From Cytophagales bacterium (GTDB taxonomy: Bacteria; Bacteroidota; Bacteroidia; Cytophagales; Cyclobacteriaceae): a stretch of DNA of 12,282 nucleotides. The translations under genes and the position numbers were made by a program. Positions 1-9,300 of the stretch are shown here, in pieces; the stretch's first letter is position 1; the number at the start of each line of letters is the position of its first letter. Location: assembly GCA_003504855.1 (NCBI GenBank), contig DNZD01000191.1, forward strand, positions 1-12,282. The letters run 5' to 3'. The notes beneath the pieces were generated by a model. It had not been told where the DNA came from and did not search any database. It saw nothing but the letters and a program-made list of their open reading frames with translations.

Positions 1-1
1 C

Positions 2-2269
2 CTTCCCTACATTCTGGAAGGATCACTCTACGCCAAACGATTGCCCATTGGTCAAATCGACATACTCAAGACCTTCAAGCCAGACGCCATCACCCGGTAT
101 TATCGCGACTGGTATCGTCCTGATTTGATGGCTGTGATTGTGGTCGGTGACATCGATCCGGCGCAAGCCGAAGCGATGATCAAGCGTCATTTTGAAAAGC
201 TGAAGAATCCAGCCAAAGAACGTACGCGCACATATGCCGCTGTACCCACCCGCACTACTTCCACGGGTTTGGTTGTAACGGATGCCGAAGCCACCAACCA
301 TATCGTTCAAATCTTTTATCCCACCCAGAAGGCCGAAATCCAGACCACCATCGGCGACTATCGCGGTGGTATGGTTCGCAGCCTGGTGAGCAGCATGCTA
401 AGCCAACGCATGCAGGAGCTCACACAGAAAGCAGAGCCACCGTTTATTGCCGGCGGTAGCGGTCGGGGAGCTTTCGTACATGGGTATGAGTCTTACTTTG
501 CCGCAGCTCTGCTGGGCAAGGCTGGCATCAAGGCCGCTATCGACGCCCTGATACAGGAAAATGAACGCGCCCGTCAATTTGGGTTCAGCGCTAATGAGCT
601 CGACCGTTCGCGCAAATCCATGCTCCGAAGCATGGAACGCGCCTACAATGAGCGCGACAAATCAGAGTCAGACAACTTCGCAGATGAATACATCCGTCAT
701 TTTCTGAACCAGGAACCTATTCCCGGCATTGAAAATGAATTTACGTACCACCAACAACTCCTCAGCACCATTACGCTGGAAGAAATAAATGCTTACACGG
801 CTAAACTCATTCCTTCCGCTGCAGAGAAAAAACTGGTTATCCTGCAAGGACCGGACAAGGCTGACTTCACACTTCCCACCAACGATCAATTGCTGGCCAT
901 GGTAGCCGATGCGGAGAAAATTCCTGTGACGCCATATATTGAGAAAGCCGTTGCCACCACCCTGATGGCAGAAGCTCCGGCAGGCGGACGCATCCTGTTT
1001 GACAAGAAAAATACGGAGTTGGGATATGCTGAGCTTTCGCTGGGCAACGGAGTAAAAGTGATTGTGAAGCCCACCGATTTCAAGAATGACGAAGTTGTGC
1101 TGTCCGGCTTCCGGTTTGGCGGGCAATCCTTGTTTGAAGATGCGGATTGGTTTAGCGGGCAATACGCCGCAACGCTGGTCAACCAAATGGGTATCGGTGA
1201 ATTTTCTCCGACCGACCTGCGCAAGGCACTGGCTGGCAAATCAGTCTCTGTGAGTCCACGACTGAGCAACCTTTCTGAGGGCATTTCAGGACAATCAGGG
1301 ACAGCAGACGTTGAAACCATGCTACAAATGGTTCATTTATATTTCACCAAACCACGTAAAGACGAAGCATTGTTCAAGTCATTCATTTCCAAACAACAAG
1401 GTGTAGTCAAGAATATGTTGAGTGACCCGCGTACCGTGTTTCAGGACTCCACGCAGCGCATGCTATACCAAAATCACTTGCGTGGTCCCCGTATGCCACG
1501 CACAACTGATTTTGATAAAATAAACCTCGACCGCGCCATGCAGATATACGGAGAGCGCTTTGGCAATGCACGTGGCTGGACATTCTACATCGTCGGAAGC
1601 GTTGACCTGGCTAAACTGAAACCCCTGATTGCTACTTACCTGGGTACGTTGCCCAGCTCAACTACAGCGGTATCGGCTTACAAAGACCGCGGCGTACGCC
1701 CGATACAGGGTGTGTTGAAAAAAGAAATTCGAAAAGGTCATGAACCACAAAGTCTCATTGTGATGACGTACACCGGTGAGGCAATCTATTCCGAAGAAGA
1801 ACAACTTCACCTGCAGGCACTCATCGAGCTAATGAACATTAAACTTACTGAAACACTCCGCGAAGAACTGAGCGGCATCTATGGCGGTGGGATGAATGGC
1901 ACCCTGAACAAAAATCCATACAGCAATTATACCATCAACGTAACCCTGCCCTGTGGTCCTGAGAATGTGGACAAGCTCATCAAAGCCACCCTCGCTGAGA
2001 TTCAAAAGATTAAAGACCATGGTCCAACGATTGAAGATCTCAACAAAGTGAAGGAAGAGTTTTCTAAAGAACACAAGGAGGATTTGCGGGACAATAGCTA
2101 TTGGGTAAGCCGGTTGCAGCGGAGCGCCGAAACCGGTATCGCCGCCACCGGCGTCCTCACTTTCGAAGAACGGCTCAAAGCCATTACGCCGCAGCAAATA
2201 CAGGATGCGGCCAAAAGGTACCTGCAACAAAAGAATTTTTTTCAGGCAGTGCTTCTGCCTGAGAAATAG
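2..2269 (+). CDS. M16 family zinc metallopeptidase (pitrilysin/insulinase-like), 3' part only
   Basis: This is the C-terminal ~755 codons of a two-half M16 peptidase. The reading frame is open from base 2, and an in-frame TTG at 41 is internal, not the start. The visible protein opens with the family's 'RLPIG' segment, followed by 'WYRPDLMAVIVVGDID', which begins the first M16_C domain (about visible residues 25-205). A second, structurally similar half starts near visible residue 345 ('LGNGVKVIVKP'). Its own M16_C domain has 'YIVGSVD' near 520-530 and 'LREELSGIYGG' near 620. The family's zinc motif HxxEH and the downstream Glu ligand belong to the N-terminal part, which is outside the window, so activity cannot be judged. 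I saw no HxxEH in the second half, as is usual for its inactive copy. Full-length relatives are about 930-950 residues, so roughly 190 are missing, including any signal peptide. It is probably a periplasmic or envelope oligopeptidase. The stop is TAG at 2267-2269. Confidence 0.93.
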   Translation, partial: LPYILEGSLYAKRLPIGQIDILKTFKPDAITRYYRDWYRPDLMAVIVVGDIDPAQAEAMIKRHFEKLKNPAKERTRTYAAVPTRTTSTGLVVTDAEATNHIVQIFYPTQKAEIQTTIGDYRGGMVRSLVSSMLSQRMQELTQKAEPPFIAGGSGRGAFVHGYESYFAAALLGKAGIKAAIDALIQENERARQFGFSANELDRSRKSMLRSMERAYNERDKSESDNFADEYIRHFLNQEPIPGIENEFTYHQQLLSTITLEEINAYTAKLIPSAAEKKLVILQGPDKADFTLPTNDQLLAMVADAEKIPVTPYIEKAVATTLMAEAPAGGRILFDKKNTELGYAELSLGNGVKVIVKPTDFKNDEVVLSGFRFGGQSLFEDADWFSGQYAATLVNQMGIGEFSPTDLRKALAGKSVSVSPRLSNLSEGISGQSGTADVETMLQMVHLYFTKPRKDEALFKSFISKQQGVVKNMLSDPRTVFQDSTQRMLYQNHLRGPRMPRTTDFDKINLDRAMQIYGERFGNARGWTFYIVGSVDLAKLKPLIATYLGTLPSSTTAVSAYKDRGVRPIQGVLKKEIRKGHEPQSLIVMTYTGEAIYSEEEQLHLQALIELMNIKLTETLREELSGIYGGGMNGTLNKNPYSNYTINVTLPCGPENVDKLIKATLAEIQKIKDHGPTIEDLNKVKEEFSKEHKEDLRDNSYWVSRLQRSAETGIAATGVLTFEERLKAITPQQIQDAAKRYLQQKNFFQAVLLPEK

Positions 2270-2285
2270 CCCTGTGACGAATTGC

Positions 2286-2293
2286 TACCTTTG
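2286..2293 (+). promoter_or_regulatory. Possible Bacteroidota-type -7 promoter element (TAnnTTTG)
   Basis: TACCTTTG matches the Bacteroidota sigma-factor -7 consensus TAnnTTTG exactly. It sits in the 41-bp gap between the M16 peptidase stop and the DUF4837 start, 17 bases before the ATG, which implies a leader of only about 10 nt. No clear TTTG/TTG -33 box lies 19-21 bases upstream, so this rests on one half-site. The alternative is that the lipoprotein gene is co-transcribed with the peptidase. Confidence 0.35.
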
Positions 2294-2310
2294 GCATTCT
2301 GATTGATACC

Positions 2311-3387
2311 ATGCGCACCCTGATAGCACTCTTGTTTACCGCCGTTCTGTTTGGCAGCTGTTCCAAAGACGTGAAGAACATGCCCCCGGCCTCTGGCGGT
2401 GTGGGCGACATTTTTCTGGTGATGGATTCGCTGCAATGGCGCGGTCCGCTGGGAAGGACGCTGGACTCTGCCTTCAATGCAGAGATGCCTGGACTGCCCC
2501 GCAAAGAGGCCCGATTCAAGATGCGATGGATTGATCCGCGAAAGCTCAATTTCGTATTAAAACAGAGTAGAAATTTGATTTTTGTATTCACCCTGGATCA
2601 GAAAACCTCAGGGTCCAGGATCTTACGGAGTTTGTTTACACCGGAGTCGATTGAAAAAATTAAAGCACAACCGGACAACTTTCTGGCCTCTGCCAGGAAT
2701 GTATTCGCTAAGAATCAGGAAGTGATGTACCTCACCAGTCCGCAGGAGCAACACCTTCTTTCAATGGTGAAAAAAAATCTCTCAAAACTCACGGATCATT
2801 TTGATCTGCGTGAACGCGAACGCCTGAGCGTCTCCCTGTTTAAATCGAACCAGGTATCTGGCGTGAGTGATGTGCTGAAGAACGAGTACCAATGCTACCT
2901 TAAGGTTCCGTTTGGCTATAAGCTTGCTGACAAACAACCTGATTTCGTCTGGTTGAGGCAAATCAATCCCAAGGACGACAAGGACATTTTCATTGCGAGG
3001 AAAAAGTATACGACGCCAGCAGCGTTTGGACTGGAGAGCCTGGTGCGTTTCCGCGATGACATGTTGCGACACTATATCTACGAAGATCCGGAAATACCCG
3101 ATACCTATTTTGTCACCGAACGTGCTGTGCCGTTCATTCCGGTAACTGCTGACACCATCAATTTCAACAATCACTTTGCCATTCGCCTGCGCGGAATCTG
3201 GCGGAGTAATACTTTTGGCATGGGTGGCCCCTTTCAGGGGTATGCGCTGGTGGATGAGGCCAATCAACAATTTTACTATATAGAAGGCTTTACGTTCAGT
3301 CCCGGCAGGAACCAACGGGAAATCATGCGTGAACTGGAGACCATTCTGCACACATTCCGCACCAGCACTGAGTTGCCAAAACCCTGA
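2311..3387 (+). CDS. DUF4837 family lipoprotein
   Basis: A 358-residue protein of unknown function. The start ATG at 2311 gives a short lipoprotein signal: residues 1-16 are hydrophobic with a basic Arg2, ending in 'LFGSC' so that Cys17 would be the lipidated residue. It is therefore expected to be anchored in an envelope membrane. Family recognition rests on 'GDIFLVMDSLQWRGPLG' shortly after the signal, 'LNFVLKQSRNLIFVFTLD' near residues 75-95, and the C-terminal block 'LRGIWRSNTFGMGGPFQGY' (about 297-315) followed by 'YYIEGFTFSPG' and 'MRELETILHTFR'. These are hallmarks of DUF4837, a Bacteroidota-specific family. The residues after the lipidated Cys (Ser-Lys-Asp) partly resemble the Bacteroidota lipoprotein export signal, so surface exposure is possible. 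It lies 41 bp after the peptidase gene and 94 bp before malic enzyme. No enzymatic motif was recognised. I am confident of the family and make no functional claim. Confidence 0.9.
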   Translation: MRTLIALLFTAVLFGSCSKDVKNMPPASGGVGDIFLVMDSLQWRGPLGRTLDSAFNAEMPGLPRKEARFKMRWIDPRKLNFVLKQSRNLIFVFTLDQKTSGSRILRSLFTPESIEKIKAQPDNFLASARNVFAKNQEVMYLTSPQEQHLLSMVKKNLSKLTDHFDLRERERLSVSLFKSNQVSGVSDVLKNEYQCYLKVPFGYKLADKQPDFVWLRQINPKDDKDIFIARKKYTTPAAFGLESLVRFRDDMLRHYIYEDPEIPDTYFVTERAVPFIPVTADTINFNNHFAIRLRGIWRSNTFGMGGPFQGYALVDEANQQFYYIEGFTFSPGRNQREIMRELETILHTFRTSTELPKP

Positions 3388-3388
3388 G

Positions 3389-3413
3389 TTACAGGACGCC
3401 GCCAACCCTGTAA
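3389..3413 (+). terminator. Small inverted repeat after the lipoprotein gene, possible weak terminator
   Basis: TTACAGG (3389-3395) and CCTGTAA (3407-3413) are perfect reverse complements, forming a 7-bp stem with an 11-nt loop that starts two bases after the DUF4837 stop. The sequence after it has no proper U-run (AAACTTTC), so intrinsic termination would be weak. It may only be an mRNA-end structure or chance. The remaining ~68 bp before malic enzyme show no convincing promoter: the nearest -7-like match, TAACTTGG at 3453-3460, has one mismatch and no well-spaced -33 box. Confidence 0.3.
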
Positions 3414-3481
3414 AACTTTCCGCCGAAACCTCTTCGTTTGGTGCGAATACCGTAACTTGGGAGGCTTATCCCTGATACCCC

Positions 3482-5767
3482 ATGGCTATCAAAATCCGTA
3501 AAGAAGATGCCCTCAACTATCATAGTATGGGCAAACCTGGTAAACTCGAAGTAGTCCCTACCAAAGTCCTCACCTCCCAACACGACCTCGCCCTCGCCTA
3601 CTCTCCCGGAGTTGCCGAGCCTTGTATGGAAATCCACGCCAACAAGGAAGATGTGTACAAGTACACGGCTAAAGGAAACCTGGTCGCCGTAATTTCCAAC
3701 GGCACTGCTGTATTGGGATTGGGTAACATCGGCCCGGAGGCCGCCAAGCCCGTGATGGAAGGCAAAGCTGTTCTGTTCAAGAAGTATGCGGGCATCGACA
3801 GCTTCGACATCGAAATCAATGAAGAAGATCCTGATGCATTCATCAAGATCGTAAAGTCACTGGAGCCTACGTTTGGCGGAATCAACCTGGAAGACATCAA
3901 AGCGCCGGAGTGTTTCAAAATTGAACAGGTACTCCGCGAGCAAATGAAAATTCCGATTATGCACGACGATCAGCACGGTACGGCCATCATCTCCAGTGCT
4001 GCCCTGATCAACGCGCTTGAGATCATCGGTAAGAAAATTGATAAGGTTGTCATGGTCATGAATGGAGCCGGTGCCGCTGCCGTGTCATGCTCTAAATTAT
4101 ATTTCGCGCTCGGCCTGAAACCCGAAAACCTGATCATGTGCGACAGCAAGGGCGTACTGAACACTGACCGAAAAGACCTTGATGCGACCAAGAAAGAATT
4201 TGTTACCAGCAGAAAAGTAAAAACCCTCCAGGAAGCGATTAAGGGTGCCGATATTTTTGTCGGCTTGTCCAAGGCAGATGTATTGACGCCCGAAGACGTG
4301 ATGAATATGGCCAAAGACCCGATCGTCTTTGCATTGGCTAACCCCAACCCGGAAATTGCCTACGACCTGGCTATGCGCACCCGGCCTGATCTCATCATGG
4401 CCACCGGACGTTCTGATCATCCCAACCAGGTAAACAACGTATTGGGATTCCCTTACATTTTCCGTGGTGCCCTGGACGTGCGGGCCACTGGTATCAACGA
4501 AGCCATGAAACTTGCTGCCGTTCGCGCGTTGTCGACATTGGCCAAAGAGCCCGTACCCGATAGCGTCCTTCTCGCTTATGGTAGTGCTACCCTTGAATTT
4601 GGACGCGAGTGCCTTATTCCCAAACCCCTTGATTATCGCCTGATCACCACTGTTGCTCCGGCTGTTGCCAAAGCGGCGATGGACTCTGGTGTAGCCAAGA
4701 AGCCCATAACCGATTGGGCTGCTTACAACCAGGAGTTGCAGAAGAGAATTGGCATTGATCAGAAACTGATTACGACCGTTATTGACCGGGCTAAAAAGTC
4801 ACCCAAGCGAGTTGTCTTTGCAGAAGCTGACAATCCAAAAATCCTCAAGGCGGCACAAGTGCTCGTCGACGAGGGAATTGCGAAGCCTATCCTGCTTGGC
4901 AATCGTGCCGAGATCGAACGACTCATTAAAGAGTATAAGCTTGAACTGAGCGAGTGCACCATCATCGATCCCCGTGAAGACAAGGCCCGCGATGAGAAAT
5001 TCTCAGCAGCCTACTACGCCAAGCGACAGCGAAAAGGATCTACCCTCGCTGATGCTTATCGGGCCATGCGCGACCGCAATGCCTTCGGCGCCATGATGGT
5101 AGAGCTGGGGGAAGCTGACGCGCTTATCTCCGGGTTGACCCGTGATTATTCAAAGACGATTCTCCCATCGTTGCAAATCATCGGCATGCGACCAGGCGTA
5201 CAGCGGGTAGCTGGTATGTACATCATTCTGAATAAGAAAGGAACCTTTTTCTTCGCCGACTGTACGGTCAATGTTGATCCCACGCCAGAAGAACTGGTTG
5301 GCATCATAGGTCTTACTGCACGTGGTGCCCGCTTCTTTGAGGCAGAGCCCCGTGTGGCCGTGTTGTCGTACTCCAACTTCGGATCCAGCAAAGGCGAGAT
5401 TCCTGAAAAAACACAAAAGGCCGTAAAGCTTGCCAAAGAAAAATATCCCAACATGGTTATCGAAGGGGATATTCAGGCTAACGTTGCCCTAGACGTTGAT
5501 CTGCAGCGAGAGTTGTACCCGTTTAGCGCCTTGTCAAAAGAAGGAGCCAATACCCTCATCTTCCCCAACCTTGCTTCCGCCAACATCGCATACAAGTTGT
5601 TGATGGAGATTGGCGGAGCTGAAACCATCGGTCCGATCCTGTTGGGCATGAAAAAACCGGTGCACATCCTGCAACTGGGAAGTTCGATTCGTGAAATTGT
5701 AAACATGACTGCGATCGCTGTGGTGGACGCACAATTACAACAAGAGATCGAGTCTGGGAAAAAGTAA
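3482..5767 (+). CDS. maeB: NADP-dependent malic enzyme with C-terminal PTA-like regulatory domain
   Basis: Cytoplasmic enzyme of 761 residues, the usual length for MaeB. It catalyses oxidative decarboxylation of malate to pyruvate with NADP reduction, linking the TCA cycle to pyruvate and supplying NADPH. The N-terminal malic domain shows the catalytic Tyr40 in '[10 protein letters not shown]', Lys95 in '[10 protein letters not shown]', and the metal site Glu137-Asp138 ('LEDI') with Asp162 in 'MHDDQHGTA'. The nucleotide-binding fold carries GAGAAA at 195-200, followed by 'MCDSKG' at 219-224. From about residue 430 ('RVVFAEAD') a phosphate-acetyltransferase-like domain follows. Where true Pta enzymes have the catalytic Ser-Arg ('DLSRGCS'), this protein reads 'ILQLGSS' (729-735), so the tail is probably an allosteric sensor, acetyl-CoA being the known effector in E. 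coli MaeB. The start is the ATG at 3482, with no strong Shine-Dalgarno sequence, as is common in Bacteroidota. The cofactor preference is inferred from the family. ruvA begins 6 bp after its stop. Confidence 0.96.
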   Translation: MAIKIRKEDALNYHSMGKPGKLEVVPTKVLTSQHDLALAYSPGVAEPCMEIHANKEDVYKYTAKGNLVAVISNGTAVLGLGNIGPEAAKPVMEGKAVLFKKYAGIDSFDIEINEEDPDAFIKIVKSLEPTFGGINLEDIKAPECFKIEQVLREQMKIPIMHDDQHGTAIISSAALINALEIIGKKIDKVVMVMNGAGAAAVSCSKLYFALGLKPENLIMCDSKGVLNTDRKDLDATKKEFVTSRKVKTLQEAIKGADIFVGLSKADVLTPEDVMNMAKDPIVFALANPNPEIAYDLAMRTRPDLIMATGRSDHPNQVNNVLGFPYIFRGALDVRATGINEAMKLAAVRALSTLAKEPVPDSVLLAYGSATLEFGRECLIPKPLDYRLITTVAPAVAKAAMDSGVAKKPITDWAAYNQELQKRIGIDQKLITTVIDRAKKSPKRVVFAEADNPKILKAAQVLVDEGIAKPILLGNRAEIERLIKEYKLELSECTIIDPREDKARDEKFSAAYYAKRQRKGSTLADAYRAMRDRNAFGAMMVELGEADALISGLTRDYSKTILPSLQIIGMRPGVQRVAGMYIILNKKGTFFFADCTVNVDPTPEELVGIIGLTARGARFFEAEPRVAVLSYSNFGSSKGEIPEKTQKAVKLAKEKYPNMVIEGDIQANVALDVDLQRELYPFSALSKEGANTLIFPNLASANIAYKLLMEIGGAETIGPILLGMKKPVHILQLGSSIREIVNMTAIAVVDAQLQQEIESGKK

Positions 5768-5773
5768 GCGGGC

Positions 5774-6364
5774 ATGATTGCATACCTGAAGGGCAAGCTG
5801 GTTCATAAAGAACCAACCCACGTGATTGTAGAAGTTGGAGGCGTGGGATATCAGGCCTCCATATCTTTTAATACCTTCTCGGATATCAAAGACCGGGAAG
5901 ACATTCGCTTGTCGACTTACCTGCACGTGCGTGAAGATGCCCATGTACTTTTTGGGTTCTCCACGGAGGCTGAAAAATCCATGTTCCTCAACCTGATTTC
6001 GGTAAACGGTGTTGGTCCGAATACGGCCATGATGGTCTTGTCTTCGCTACCACCGGAGGAACTGAAATCTGCCATCCTGCGGGAGGATGCAGCCACCCTT
6101 CAGGCCGTGAAAGGAATTGGCGGAAAAACCGCCCAAAGGCTCATTTTAGAGCTCCGGGATAAGCTTCGCAAATCCGGTCCAAATGAAATTTTAACTTTAG
6201 GTGGCAGCCAAAACAATACCACCCGACAGGAGGCGTTAACTGCTTTAATGACCCTTGGAATTCCACGTGCTGCGGCCGAGAAAAGTATCGAAACCGTCCT
6301 GAAAAAATCAGGAAATACCATTAGCTTGGAAGACCTGGTAAAGCAAGCACTGAAAAACGCATAG
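5774..6364 (+). CDS. ruvA: Holliday junction branch migration complex subunit RuvA
   Basis: A complete 196-residue RuvA, the DNA-binding subunit that tetramerises on four-way junctions and loads the RuvB motor for branch migration in recombinational repair. All three domains are visible: an N-terminal OB-fold (residues 1-62, 'MIAYLKGKLV' and 'VGGVGYQ'); a middle domain with two helix-hairpin-helix motifs ('VNGVGPNTA' near 77-85 and 'VKGIGGKTAQRLILEL' near 112-127); and a C-terminal RuvB-contacting domain (about 147-196) after a flexible linker. The acidic pin that sits at the junction centre is present as Glu54-Asp55 in 'HVREDA'. The start ATG at 5774 is 6 bp after the malic enzyme stop and in the same frame. 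sprA starts 7 bp after the ruvA stop, so all three genes are probably co-transcribed. ruvB and ruvC are not in the window. Nothing is unusual in the protein itself. Confidence 0.97.
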   Translation: MIAYLKGKLVHKEPTHVIVEVGGVGYQASISFNTFSDIKDREDIRLSTYLHVREDAHVLFGFSTEAEKSMFLNLISVNGVGPNTAMMVLSSLPPEELKSAILREDAATLQAVKGIGGKTAQRLILELRDKLRKSGPNEILTLGGSQNNTTRQEALTALMTLGIPRAAAEKSIETVLKKSGNTISLEDLVKQALKNA

Positions 6365-6371
6365 AGTACGT

Positions 6372-9300
6372 TTGAACTACCGAACCTGGACAAAGCAGTT
6401 CACCCCTGGACTGGCCGTGATCGCGATATCATGCCTGGTGTCCATTCCCAGTAAGGCACAATTTCGAACCGCCCGACAGGATACCACACGGCAAGACACA
6501 GTTGAATACAAACCCGTCTATCGCCCAACCTTCACGCCCACCGACCGTTACGGCGATCCGTTTTCAAATATCACAACACAGTCGCCCCTTTTCCTCAAGG
6601 ACCCCAAGTCAATGAAGGTGGAGGTACTTCCCGACACCGGAAGGACCTACTCGATTTATGAAAAACTGGGGCGCGTCAATTTCCGCTCGCCGTCTTTCAT
6701 GACTTTTCAGGAAGCCAATCAGCTGCAAAACCAATCGATCATCAAAGATTATTGGAAAACCCGCAGCAAGGCCCTCGATGGAGAAAGCGCCGTGAGCAGT
6801 CGCAACCTGTTGCCCAAACTTTATGTAAGCCCCGTACTCGATCGGATATTTGGCGGGAGCTATGTAGAGCTGATTCCCAAGGGATATGTCACCCTTGACT
6901 TTGGCGGGCAATGGCAAAAGATACAGAACCCATCTATACCCATTCGTCAACAGCGCAATGGCGGATTTGAATTCGATCAACAGATCAGCCTGCAGGTGCA
7001 AGGTAAGGTGGGTGAGAAGCTTAAGATCACTACCAACTTCGATAACAACAACTCCTTCGACTTTCAAAATCAAATGAAGGTGGAGTACACCGGCTTTAAG
7101 GAAGACATTCTCAAAAAGCTGGAGATTGGTAACGTCAGCCTGCCACTCAACAATAGCTTAATAACCGGTGCACAAAACCTATTTGGTGTAAAGGCCCAGA
7201 TGCAATTCGGAAAATTGTTTGTCACCTCCATTGCCACCACCCAGCGCGGCAAGCAATCGGTGATCAACATTGCCGGAAGTACGGGCGGTGCCGCACAGGG
7301 TCGTCCCTTTGATATCGTTGGATCCAACTATGACGAGAACAGACACTTCTTTCTGGGACAATTCTTCCGCGACAATTTCGAAAAGTGGCTCAGTACCCTA
7401 CCCCAGATTACCTCGGGCGTAAATATCACCCGCGTTGAAGTGTACCTGCTCAACCGAAACAATGACACCCAGACCTTGCGAGACGTGATCGGTCTCATGG
7501 ACCTTGGTGAATCTGATAAGTCTTATCGCAAGTTGTATTACAACACGGTGGTGCCCGACGGATCACCGACCAACAATGATAACAACAACCTGTACGATTT
7601 GGTGAGCAAATTGCCAGCCGGCTCTGATGGCATTAATCAACAGCTGGAAGGCCTCTTCGGCGGAAAGCCGTTTGAAAATGGAACTGACTTTGAAAAAATC
7701 ACCAGCGCCCGAAAACTTGCCGTTACAGAGTACAGCTTTAACAAAGAGTTGGGTTACATCACTCTTCAGCGCAAGCTGCAAAACGACGAGGCCCTGGCCG
7801 TGGCGTTTGAATACACCTACAACGGGAGAAGATACAAAGTAGGGGAACTCAGCGAAGACTATTCAAACAAAGGCACCAAAGACGTGGTCTTTCTCAAAAT
7901 GTTGCGCCCCAGAAAGATTGCCACCAAAGATGCTACCGGAAAAATTCTTCCCACCTGGAACCTGATGATGAAAAACGTCTACAACCTCGGCGTCACCCAG
8001 TTGCAGAAAGACGGGTTTCAATTGCGTGTAATCTATCGCGACGACAGAACCGGTATCGACAATCCGCAAATTCAGGATGGCGATATCTCCAGAACGGTTC
8101 AACTTATTCAAGCGCTTGGCCTAGACCGGCTTAATCCATATAACGACCCACAGCCAGACGGCAACTTTGACTATGTGGAAAAGGTCACCATCAATTCAGA
8201 AACAGGGCTGATCATCTTCCCTTTCCTGGAGCCATTTAATGAAGGGCTCCGCAATCTGTTCAAGCGAGAAACAAATCCCAATACGCAGCAATTCCTCATA
8301 CAGAAATACGTATATGATACCTTGTATCATACCACCAAAGCAGAAGCCGAACTCGTCGCTACAAAAAACAAGTTTTACATCTCCGGTTCGTTTAAGGCCG
8401 GTGCCGGCCGCGACATTGTCATTCAGGGCTTCAACATTTCGCAGGGGTCAGTAAAGGTATTTGCGGGCGGCACTCCGCTACGTGAGCATATCGACTACAC
8501 CGTCGATTACACGTTCGGTAAGGTATCCATCCTCAACGAAGGAATTCTGTCGTCCGGAAAAAATATCAGCATTACCTATGAACAACAAGATCCCTTTGCT
8601 TTTCAGACCCGATCGCTGTTGGGATCGCGATTTGACTACCGGCTGAGTGATGACGTAAACATTGGAGGTACGCTACTTTACTACAACGAGCGGCCGCTGA
8701 TCACCCGAAATCTGATCGGATCAGAACCCGCCAGAAACTGGCAGTATGGCATGGACGTCAATCTGAAAAAGAATTCCAGGTTGCTGACTAAAATGGTCGA
8801 CGCCCTTCCCTTCCTGCAAACCAAAGAAACGTCTTCTGTTACACTTAACGCCGAATACGCCCAATTGCTGCCCGGTACTTCCAACATCGTTCAGGGCGAT
8901 GGAACATCATTCATTGATGACTTTGAAAACACGGCCACCCCTTATAGCCTGCTTAACCCGGTAGGTTGGAAACTGGCGGTGCCTCCACAAACAGCCGATA
9001 ATCGCTATGACCTGAGCGGTGGTTTAATCGACGATGTGCGGGCCGGATATCGTCGTGCCAAGTTGGCCTGGTATCAGATTGATAACCTGTTTTACCGGTC
9101 CACCAGCCGCTTCAAGCCCAGCAATATCAGCGACAAAGACCTTGAAAATCACTATGTGCGACCGGTGCTACCGCAAGAGATATTCCCCTATAAAGACCCA
9201 TTCGTCGGTAACTTCTACGAACAGATTCTTGACCTCGCCTACTATCCCAGTGAGCGCGGACCATACAACTATAACCCCGACCTGAACCCGGACGGAACCC

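Noticed and set aside
668..1186. 172-codon open frame on the - strand opposite the M16 peptidase gene
   Set aside because: The + strand frame is clearly an M16 peptidase here. The antisense translation has no recognisable features and overlaps other spurious frames.
3210..3217. TACTTTTG, another exact -7-like match upstream of malic enzyme
   Set aside because: It sits inside the DUF4837 coding region, about 265 bp from the malic enzyme start, in a conserved protein segment. An 8-base motif with only six fixed positions is expected by chance in a window this long.
6367..6374. TACGTTTG, a perfect match to the TAnnTTTG -7 promoter consensus, just before sprA
   Set aside because: It overlaps the TTG start codon, so a transcript from it would begin inside the signal peptide region, and no -33 box is found about 20 bases upstream. 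It is more likely chance.
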